DNA of 64,000 nt from Spongilla lacustris. Lineage: Eukaryota; Porifera; Demospongiae; Spongillida; Spongillidae. Positions 14,501-26,500 of this stretch are shown piece after piece. The position numbers were made by a program, and so were the translations under genes. A model generated the notes under the pieces. It saw only the letters and a program-made list of their open reading frames with translations, ran no database searches and had not been told where the DNA came from. Location: NCBI GenBank assembly GCA_949361645.1, contig OX442422.1, positions 1,288,580-1,352,579 of the forward strand, given 5' to 3'. How positions within the stretch are numbered: position 1 is the stretch's first letter; every line of letters starts with the position of its first letter.

Positions 14501-17500
14501 CTTTTATACATGTCTTTTGGATATGTTATCACAGTCTATTCCTTCTATTTCAGCTGCAGTGAGATTTGGCCAACATGAGAATGTTTCTTTTAATGCAAAA
14601 GTAACACCAGCACAACGCAATAAGCTCTTGTGTGAGCTACTTCTTGAAAATGAGGTTGGAAAGGTATTGTGTAGAAACTTTAGAAGAAGTTTTACTTCCT
14701 CTTTAATGGCAAGTATTGTGGACCATGCTGCATCCTTTTCCCAAAGTCAAGAATCTTCTGTCACCATGGCAGATGCAATTCATTCTTTGCTTAATTCCAT
14801 GTTTTTAGATTATTTGACAATAATGGTAGCCAAAATTAATGAGAATTGTAATGTTGACACATTTTTTGAAAATCACAGTTCCCCTATGTTGAGAAATCTT
14901 TTTGCCGATCTTATAATCCTTGTATCACCACCAAAACTGGAATGGAATTCCATGAAGACATTAGTAAATACCTTGCAGGCTCCAATAACACCCACTATCT
15001 GGCCAAAGTTTCCTTTTTTTTTAAAAGTAATGGAAAGAATGGAGAAGTTAATTGAAGAAATACAAAAGTGTTTTCATGATGGGACAGTCTTATTTTGTAA
15101 CGGAGTACCAAATCTCAGTATAGAGTCATGTACTGTAAGTACTCTTTCAAAAAGGGCCACAGAAAGAGCTCAGAGTGAGGCAAAGGTTAGCCATAACTTA
15201 ATATTTTATGTATAGGATATATTTGGCAATGCTTCATGCAACTGGCTATTTCATCATAAAATGTGTACACACAATGCATGTCACTATAAATTAAATAGCA
15301 TAGCAGGGTCGGCCATGTCCTTTTATTTTGATGATTTAAAAAGAAAGGTTCAGAAAGGTAAAAAAAGCAAGAAAAATGTTCAAACAAAATGCACCAAATG
15401 GGTTAGCAAATCCATATGATTGGACATGTGATATTTACTTGTTGAAGGAGGACAAAGCAAGTTCATTGAGGCTTTGCATTCAACGAAATCCCTCTCTCGA
15501 TTGCATGTTATACACCATGCCATAATGTTCTTAAATAGCCCACCTTATGGCCTAAATCGTCCATGCACTGCTTGAAATCTATACACTACTACATAATTAT
15601 TTTTTGCTTCAAGCACACCAATCCATTTCATTTTTTTTTTAAATATATCTTCGGGTTGAAATCGTTTGAAATTTAGTAGGGGTCCTGTTGCTATTGAATT
15701 GTAAATTTACTTTAACATTTATCCATTATGGTGATGAAAGGTATGGCTATTTTGAACCCTGGGGTGTATTAATGGGGTTGATGATAGCTTTAACCGTTCA
15801 AAAGTAATAGCAATGCAAACACGATGCATTTTTATACCATAATAATATAATATTTGGGACAGGTCACGACAAAATTGCTCTTTGCATATTATGTATAATT
15901 AGATATACTGGTATATAATAATTTTTATATATACGCAATATGAAATTGTCTAGGAAACTGTGCCAATTGAGAGTTTTAAGTTTTAGGTTAAGCCACACAC
16001 TTTTCTTTTTCAAGCCATATATAAATGTTCTCACCATGACTTCAAACATGATTCAAATAATATTGGTTTTAGTTAAAGTGCTTCTGATAAATTCAGAATG
16101 TTGTATATAAAGTTACACATACTGATTCGATGCAGCCTAGACTTCATCATTGTTAGCCTGAGGATGCAATCACATATTTCTATGTAAAAAAAAAAAAGCC
16201 TATCATTAAACTTTAAGCTCAGTATCCTTTATATCCATGTGTATTAAGTAACATCCTATTCATCATAGCTCAGCTGGAAGTTGTTTGGCATCATAATGTG
16301 AGATCAATGGCAGAATACTTTCAGTAGATTTGAAAGCATCTGATGGAGCTAATTCCATTAATTATTTTTTGTTCATTTCTCAGAATGAAACATGGAAATG
16401 CTTGCATATCTGCTGGGTTACAATGGACTCAAATCCTGATTTGTGGATGAAGTACTTTAGTGATTTGATAACTTATAAATTACATCTTAAGTCTAGCTCC
16501 CTACAGATTGGTAACATAATGAAAAGATTGTTTCAACAAAACACAGATTGTTGTTCTAGAGACAAAATGATCCATATTCATGCTTACATTGCACTGTATG
16601 GACAGCATTTAGGCAATATTGCGACATCACTTCGTCCTCTTGAAGCTTTAGATCAATTGACTCCTGGAGTCTTGTACGAATTTACACTGGACACTAAGCA
16701 AGATGGTATCATTCATTACCAGGTTACCAGTTTCTTGATCAATACACTTTTCAATGCCTTCTGTTTGTGCACTTCATCTGATGCTGCTGGAAAGCTTAAA
16801 AAGTGGTACGAAGTTTATAAAAATGTAATGGCCATGCCATCGGTATCTAAATGCATTTGGGATGATATTTCTACTGCAAGTTCAAAAGAAGTTAGAATTA
16901 ATTTGGAAGGAAAATTTAATGTGATGCAAGGAATATTTGTCGTACTGCAAAGCCAACCATTTTGCAATGGTGATATATTTTTAATTGCACTAAACATTTT
17001 GGAAGACTTAAAGTTCAAGGAGTTTTTATCCTCTCCATACAAGGTATGCATGACTATCACTGTTTCATTGCTAATACTATTATTATCTGTATTATTATGT
17101 TATATTCTATACGTATACATAGGTGTATCCAAACATGGCAGAGATGGTAAAAATTTTTGCAGTGCACCTGAAAACCAATGATACAAGATTCAGCCAGAAG
17201 GTTTTGGAAGGATTGTTCAGTCACTTCCTGTATTGCGATGATGCACGGCCTGTAAATGATTTACCATGTTTCATTGAGAACAAAGAAACAGATTGCCTTT
17301 TCTTCATGGAGCTAATAAATAAACAGAGTGAATGGTTGCAGGTTGTAGGGTCATCTCAATCTAAAGATGAATTCACAGTGCCAAAACTGCCTATAAATGT
17401 TTGCAAATTATACCTTTCAAGAATTCTTGTAAACTGTTCAGGTGAAGTTGCTATACCACTTGGTTTGTTTAATTGTGAGGTAAGCTGCAATTCTAAAAGA

Positions 17501-20500
17501 ACCACTTAATAATCAATCATTGTTTTCATCTTTTTTTCTTCATTCAAGTTGGTACATAGTTTGCATGAGTTTTTACATTTTTACTACATGTGTACATGTG
17601 AGGGGCTAAGAACCTCCCACAATTCTTTATCTTTAAAGATCTCTATTTTTAGCATGGAATGTCCTTGCACCTACCTACATAGTCTATTGTGCTATGGGAA
17701 TGAATTTAGTATTTGCATCACACATTGCTACCAATTATTTTAAATTTGAAACTAAAGTACAAGGCATTTGTGCTTCAAGAATTCAATTATCACACTCTAT
17801 TACTGCATATAGTGAGGGTATTTCAAAAAAGAATTTGTACTCAGTTAATTTTTTTTTATGTAGCGGCGATTGCATGTAGCCAAAGTCCTGCTTGAAACAC
17901 CAAACCTCCCTCCACCTGATTACTTCATTCCACTGCACTACTATCAGCCTTCAACAAACATAATGAAAACACCACCTGTAAGTTCTCAAACAACCAGTAC
18001 ATGCTCAATTTGGCCATATTATAATGCCCACAGAATTTTCGAATGATGCAGCCATTAGCCCACTTATACTATGTAACTACAATGGAATGCCTTAAAGAGA
18101 GCTGCAAGGGGAAAGGAGTATCTGACATGTTAGGAACTATGCAGGATATCCAAAAAGTGTGGTGATTTATCCATTTTAAACAAATTTTATGTGAGAACTG
18201 TTGTTACACACTCAGGAAATCAAGAAAGAAAACAGGGATAAAATATTGCTCTTTATTGAGTTACAGGCTATTATTCAGTTGATATTAGAGCACCTATCTT
18301 TTCATTTAGATCCAGATAATCCACAACAAATTGACAGTTTAAGTCAAATTATTGATCCTATCAATGGCATGCTGGATGATGTGCAGACAGGTGGAGGTTC
18401 TTGTGGTGGACATTTCTTGCTTCTTATAACACATTTATTTAATCGATTGGGAGAAGAAAAGTTGGTAACCCTTTTCCAACAGAAGTTTGATACTATTTGT
18501 AGAAACATTAAGTGTTTGGAACGGGCAAAGAATGAGCTCGAAGTAAGTTTGAAATGAGTTGTTCATTTATTGACATTACTTTTGTGACTTGCAGAACTAC
18601 ACACCCTCATTAAAGAGCCACCCATATGTATCTGCTTTGTTTGGAAAAGATGATAGGGACCTCTATGATCGTGTAAACAAAGCTATGCATGATCAGATGA
18701 ATCTCAATTGATTATTATAGCCAATGAATGGTAAGCATTTTACACATCCTTGCTGAAGGATTGAAGAGCTTTCATTAAGCATATAGCTTTAAAATTAGAT
18801 ACAAATCAGTGTAGTTTTAACAAAAAAATGATGCATTGCGATTTATTTTCAAGTTCAACCCAGCAATTTTCATATCCTATGGGACGTTTTCGAATGGTTA
18901 TCTGGCTTGTCACCTACTTTGAATTTTACATCACGTGCAATGTAAGATATTATAAGCATCTATGACATTACTATGATTATACCATTTTTCAATGCTAAAT
19001 ATATTAGACAAGTGGTGGAAAGAAGCTATCAAAATCATTTGACAAATCTGAATTATCAAAACACTTTGAAAAGGGTCAGATCAGGTTGATTCAATGTTTC
19101 TTAAATCCTGATTTAATGCTGAATAATTCTGAGTTGTCAAATTGGGCTCTTGATACCAAGCAATCACCTTCAGAAGTAAAACCAGACCCACTCCATACAA
19201 TTTTTGCTGGCAAAAAAGAAGGTGAGCACTCATGGTGATATTCTAACCCATTATTCTTTTTTTCTGCACATCCTTTTTACATTCATACTCACAACTACAA
19301 GGTTTTCATCATTTATTGGCAATGCTTGTAGCAACAATAATGCGTTGTCCACCAAAAGCCAATCATCTGTGGTGCCACCTCTTTGATCAAGAAATGCTAT
19401 CAGACACTTTCATGACAGGCTTTATGGTATGCTACACCGCTTGTTGTATATGTACAATAATCCACAATTCCATTCTCAGGAAGCAGGCATAAAAATAAAT
19501 GCCAAACCTTTTCATTATGACTGTAGAATAGTATTGCTAAATGATGGAAAATTGAACAAAACGATAACTAATGCCCATACAAACAGGGGAGCTTATACAC
19601 TGCCTTCTCTTTACTCTCTTCTTTGGACCAACATTGGAGCTTTCTGCATAGCATTGTTGACACAACCAGATGCTGATAAAAAATTACATGGCCCAATTAT
19701 ATCAGAGTGGCTTCCTTTGCGCCACTATTGTTTAGCTAAACTGAATGAAATATCACTGCTAATAAAATCTAAACAGAACATACCAGAAGAGGTTTTCTTT
19801 TTGCTGATCATGAACTGCATGAAGAAATTGTGTGAGGTATGATAAATAAGTTATTTTGAATCTCAATTGAAATTACTTATTCTCAGATAAGTCTCAATGC
19901 ACCTAATGGAGCTCCCATAAAAGCTACATATCAGAGTGCAAAAGAGGTGGATGATTTTGAGCGTTTGTGGCATAGCACTATATTTGAGCCATCATTAAAA
20001 GCTGCAGAAAGTGAAGTATGTTCTTTAAGACGTTTTATTAATAAAAGTAATAAAACTCTTTAAAATCTATAGTTCAATGATCATTGTTCAAAGGTTTCAC
20101 TCTTAAGTAATGCAAGGTAATAATAGAATATGGCTGCATGAACAAATTATTGAATATTCGCACTTTGATTTAGGTTACTTAAGAAGAACTACCCTGCATA
20201 TTATTCGACAGATGAAATATGTGATACTACTATGAATGATATGCACTATCATAAGAACCAAACCTTCCTTCTGAAACAATTTATCCAAGATCGGACTGTA
20301 CTAGAAGCAGGAGGCCAACTACTTCCATTGCTACTATATTTTTACCAGTGGTTACACAAGGATCTTATGTAATAACCAAGGAGGATGCCAGAGAACACAC
20401 AATAAAAGAATTAGTCAATGCCTTCTCAGATCAAGTAAACCTGAATCCAGAAGAGGTTGCTAATGAGGATTCAGAACTTCGTATGCTTACAGTTCCTCCT

Positions 20501-23500
20501 CACAAATTGTATACTGATCTGAAACAGCTTTATGCAACACTAAAAGGTATGCTAGTGAAGCATGTTATTGAATATATTCATGACTTGGCATATTCTATTT
20601 TCACAGAAAAGTATAATCAGTATGTCACAATTCTTGGTGGCATGATAGGAGAAGGTGCATGCAATGTGGCCCATGCAGAAAATATACTTGAAAAAATAAA
20701 TGATGATTTTAAAATTAGCTACTTTTTGTCAGGTTAGTAAAGCACTTTTTATCACTCACATTTATTCACTAATGTCCATTTCAGATCAAGAAATGGAGGG
20801 ACAAGAAAATGACTGGCTCTATATTGTCATTTCTGACATAGTTAATCGCCATAACACATTTATCAATGCTTTGTACCATAAAGTTAGGGCTGATAACATT
20901 GTCAATATTGGTTGTTGCCTTCCATCTGAACCTCATGAAATCCCTATTGCTGAATACACTACTGAACACCACTGCATAGTACATAACAGTACTACAAGGT
21001 AGGGTATGCATGCCAGTTATGTAAATGTTTGTATGACCAACCAACTTCCATGACATTAACATGGCTCTATATACAAGTAATTAATTCTACCACATTCAGA
21101 AGACATGTTTGAGTTCTTCAAACGTTGGCTTTTGTATTAAGTATGTTTAGATATCAACATAAAATAATAAGTATGGACATACAATCTACCACTGAGGTGT
21201 GATAGAAATTTAAACTAGCCACTACAACTATAAATAGTTGCAAAACACATATCTAAACATATGCATCAACAAGGCAAATGCATATAGTAGTTATAAAGAA
21301 ATATCATTGTATTATCTCTTTCGTTCCTGCGTATACCCCGAAATTATGGGGTATACAAAGATGGGCATGAAACGTACTGATTTTCTCTTGCTTTACGAAT
21401 GTAAAGCTTAGGGTTATGTACTATAATTTCAGCTTTTTAAATTCCTTTGCATCCAAATACTGCACAGCCTAAACATGTGTAGATCTCTGTAATGTCATCG
21501 TTTCAACATTAGCCAAATCAAGTTAGAGCATAAACATTAAACTATTCAATGGTATTATATTATTAATAGTTATACTCAGCAGTGGACCGACCAGTAGCCA
21601 TGCGGTTGTGGGTGCTGAGCCCCCGAGGGCAACATGCATTCCCGTAGCCTAACATCACCCCTTGCGCTATTGGCCAATTTAATCCGAATACGGTCCCCCT
21701 TGCGTTTGGCCAATACGAATACGTGTGTGTGTGTGTGGGGGGGGGGGGGGAGGGGGGGAGGGGGGGGAGGGGGGGGGGAGGGAGGGGGAGGGGGAGGGGG
21801 GGGGAGGGGGGGCCTTGCGTGTGGCCAAATACGAATACAGGGGAGGCGTGGTGGTTTCGTTTGGCTAAGTACGAATACGAAGGGAGAGGGAAGTACGTAC
21901 GCTCGTGGTAGCGGGGAAAAACAACCCATTTTTGTGATCAGTCGAGTCGAGGGTAAAGGTGATAGTTATGGTTGACACTTGCTATTAATCTAATAGCGTG
22001 CTGCTTCTGCAGCGCAGGGGGGGAGGGGGGGGAGGGGGGGGAGGGGGGGGGAGGGGGGGGGGAGGGGGAGGGGGGGAGGGGGGGGGGAGGGGAGGGGGGG
22101 GGGGGGAGGGGAGGGGGGGGGAGGGGGGGGAGGGGGGGGAGGGGAGGGGGGGGGGGAGGGGGGGGGGGGGGGAGGGGGAGGGGGGGGAGGGGGGGGGCCT
22201 TGCGTGTGGCCAAATACGAATACAGGGGAGGCGTGGTGGTTTCGTTTGGCTAAGTACGAATACGAAGGGAGAGGGAAGTACGTACGCTCGTGGTAGCGGG
22301 GAAAAACAACCCATTTTTGTGATCAGTCGAGTCGAGGGTAAAGGTGATAGTTATGGTTGACACTTGCTATTAATCTAATAGCGTGCTGCTTCTGCAGCGC
22401 GATAGCCGATGCCTTTGCCCACACAAGAGGTAAGAGCAACACCGAGAGGATATAAGTAGCACGAGGTAGGCGGAAACAAAAATCCGCAACATGACTGCAT
22501 TAACTTTTGTCCGTATTTTTAACGGATGTTTACCGCTCACAGCCTCTGTTTTGTAAATCGACGGCGATTGTGATCGCTGCAGTGTAATTGCACATTTTCA
22601 TACGCTAGATGTATCACATTAAGTAAAAATTATGTTTCGCTAGTACCCAAATGATGCCAAACACAACCGAGGTTGTTTGGTTGCTATGCTTCAAAAGATG
22701 CTTAGAATAATTGAAAGGGAAAACGTTATCCGCCGCTAACAAAACGTTAACCGCGGAGATAACATCGGTAGATCTATATAAATGGTTAATAAGCGCACGT
22801 ACAAATCTGAAGAAACTGCAGACAGATGAAACACACCCATTAAAAATCCACATAAGCCTGGGAACAAGAACTTAACTGAGTGCAAGTGACTTCCTCCATT
22901 TCCAATCTCTCTATTACACTATCTATGGAATAACATGCAAAAAAAATTGCGCGCGCTCCGCCGAATTCCTGGACCGCCACTGGGTGGGGTGGACGTGGTT
23001 GATTCAGGCAGTAATTGTAGCTAATTATATACGGGATTATTGTTGCTTTTTTTTACCCACACAATCTCAATAGTCGTGTCATACCGTGCCATATTACCAA
23101 GCTGTTCCGTACCGTGCGTACGTACCAAACTTGAAAGATGTGTCGTGTGAACTTAATTTAGGATTGGGGGGCAGGCCCCAGCTACTTTCTGATAGAGGGC
23201 CATGGCCCCCCCTGCCCCTCCCCCTCCCCCCCTCCTCACCCGGTTTCTACGCCACTGTAATATAAACATGTATTGCTTAAAGGAATGCTAAATGGATACA
23301 AATACGAAGGCGTATATACATATAGGCGGCGGAAGGTATGTAAACCTGGGGGGGGGGGGGGGGGGGGCCGGACGGAAAAGTGTTATAACTGGGGGAAGTG
23401 GGGGGGGGGGGGGGGGGGGGGGCCTTTCGATTGGCCAAATACGCGAAAAGGGAGGGGGGGGTCCCCCTTGCGATTGGCCAAACGGGGAAGGGAGTGGGGG

Positions 23501-26500
23501 TTCTGGTCTCCACATTCACTATAAGGCGTTTCCAGCACTCTCATCCAGTGGGGAATCTAAGAATGAAGTTATGAGTGGCCAGGTTTTTTCTTTTGGGGGG
23601 GGGGGGCGCTAAACAAAAAATTAATGATCGGCTGCGTGCGAATACATATCGGTGGTGGTGTAATTTTACACGCATGTGTTTTAACAAGAATAGGCGACAT
23701 GCAACAAGGCCGTTCATTGCGACAACGAAGTTTAGGCGCCCCGAAGTAGCGAAGCGGTTTATGATCGCTTATGCGCGAGCACTCGACTTTTCGTTCGGAT
23801 GCAAGCCTCAGCTTTATTCAATAAGTCGCTTTATCAAAAACTGCTCAGCAATAGAAGCAATTGGTGGTGTAAAGCTGTGAAAAAGAAAAGACTATAAAAC
23901 GTTGTTATTATTGTTGTTATGCACATGCAGGATCGATCCTAAAAAAAGGATTTAACAGTATACAGTGGAAACCATCACACTTGCTCCTATAATTTTTTTG
24001 TACTGTTATTTTGTTCACTTGAATATATTTCAATAACAATGAGATCAAATGAAAATCTGACAAGGCAGGTATAGTGTACAACTATTTTTCAATATATACT
24101 GAAAGTTAAAAAGCATCACGTGACTATTTACTTTTGTTATTAACACTTGTTGTGACCCCAGTACAAAAAAAATTGTGAGCATAATTCCTTCTCCTGTAGG
24201 CAATAGATCTTGACCATATTCGCAATATATCTAAAGAACAAGCATTAGCAACCTTTGGCCGAGTCGGTTTTTAAGTCCGGTAAATAGTTACGGTATTATC
24301 GAGCTAGATATGCGTTTTTAGCTCGTAAAAGCTTAGCGATGCTATTTCGTAGTACGCTCTCACTGGACTGCTATATTTCGCTTCCGAGTCGTCACATGTT
24401 AGATCTATCGCGAAATCGTACTTGGGAGGCAATAGACCCTTCTTTGCCGTTAAAAAAGTGCCATCAGAGCTGAGTACCTGAAAACCTCCGCCATATCGCG
24501 ATGAATTACATTTGAAACGTCATCATTGCATCATTTTGTATCGTGAATATATTTATAATGTGACGTATCGGCAGAGATAATATAGCATCAAATTGGGCAG
24601 GTTACAAGAAACGTCAAAAAGCAAGAGGCAACTCTAAAGCTGGAAGGGAAGCGTACCCAATTAGCTATTTGGAAGCTGCCATCTAGGATTCGAAGCTTTG
24701 GGTGATAGAACGCTAGCCTTGGCGAATGTCTTGATGGTCCATAAAGCTTCCCAATTTGATGCTACTGATTTACTAAACGTTCGCCGTGAGTGGCTGCAAG
24801 ATGCAGCATCGCTAGGTTAAGAACCATTTTCACAATCCCTTGCATCCATTCGTATTATCGTCACATTATAAATATATTCACGATACAAAATGACGAAATG
24901 ATGACGTTTCAAATGTAATTCATCGCGATATGGCGGAGGTTTTCAGGTACTCAGCTCTGATGGCACTTTTTTAACGGCAAAGAAGGGTCTATTGCCTCCC
25001 AAGTACGATTTCGCGATAGATCTAACATGTGACGACTCGGAAGCGAAATATAGCAGTCCAGTGAGAGCGTACTACGAAATAGCATCGCTAAGCTTTTACG
25101 AGCTAAAAACGCATACCTAGCTCGATAATACCGTAACTATTTACCGGACTTAAAAACCGACTCGGCCAAAGGTTGCTAATGCTTGTTCTTTAGATGCATT
25201 GCGAATATGGTCAAGATCTATTGCCTACAGGAGGAGGAATTATGTTCACAATTTTTTTTGTACTGGGGTCACAACAAGTGTTAATAACAAAAGTAAATAG
25301 TCACGTGATGCTTTTTAACTTTCAGTATATATTGAAAAATAGTTGTACACTATACCTGCGTTGTCAGATTTCCATTTGATCTCATTGTTATTGAAATATA
25401 TTCAAGTGAACAAAATAACAGTACAAAAAAATTATAGGAGCAAGTGTGATGGTTTCCACTGTATATACCACCGAAATTGCTTACATCAATCACATCCGAT
25501 ATATACTAAATGAAATTGCCGCCGTGACTCCATCTCTTGTCTTGGGTCTGCACCTTGAACCTAATGAGCTTAAGGCCTCTATAAGGTGGTGGTTGGCCTC
25601 TGGTGGTTCTCTGTGTCCTGTCTGCTCTCAGAAAGCCCTGGACCCACTTGGGAACCACGCTACTACATGCACTCACGCAGGTGACGTAGTGACCCCGTTG
25701 TGGCTAACCTTTTTCGTAAGGCCTCACAGTAGAGGCGGGCTATGGCCTTACAGATGATAATATCTGCTCACGTCCAGCAGATGTCCTGGTAACAAGATGG
25801 GAAAAGGTTTTGCTTGCAGCTTTGGATATAACAGTGATATCCCCACTTATTCCTGCCATCCTAGATGAATCTTGTTCAACAGCTGGGGTAGCTGCAGTAG
25901 CCGCAGACTCTTGCAAACATGTCGCTAATAACCCAATTCAAAGTGCTTTGAGTTGGTGTGGACCTGAGTTTCATTGGCTGTAGTAAATTGGGGGATGGAG
26001 GTCCAAGAGACATTTTCCCGCCTAGCTTCTCTATTTGCTGCAAGCCACAGTGTGTCAAAATCAAAGGCAGCAGCTGACATCCATGGCTGCTTAAACCTGA
26101 CCCTAACCAGGTCTGTGGCCAGGGCTATCCTGCCAGGGGTCTAAGCCCATTATAAACATTATAGGACGTTCATATCAAACTCTTTAGTGTACAGGTAAGT
26201 TGTGTGTTCTATTCTTATCCTAATGTTGTCTGTATAGTTAATATTATCATCATTATGTACATGATAAGTTTGGTTGGGGAGGGGGGGGGGGGGGGGGATG
26301 ATATGCAAAAGTGGGGGCAAAAGCCCCTTTGCCTATGGTATTTAAAGTGTGCATAGCCTCATCCCAGACCAGTTCACATTACAAGTTGTGATGTAATCAT
26401 CCACTGCTGTCAAGCACTTGGTCTGAGAACAGATCTGTGCATGCAATGTGCTTTTTGCACAATCATTGTACCTTTCACTTTTATCATCTAACGCCTTGTA

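Noticed and set aside
17549..17743. Cys-rich frame (CTC...CPC...) as a RING finger
   Set aside because: Spacing does not fit CxxC/CxH/CxxC and there are no splice sites in phase.
21576..22360. Gly-rich and Pro-rich open frames over G/A tracts
   Set aside because: Low-complexity purine tracts; open in several frames on both strands only because of composition.
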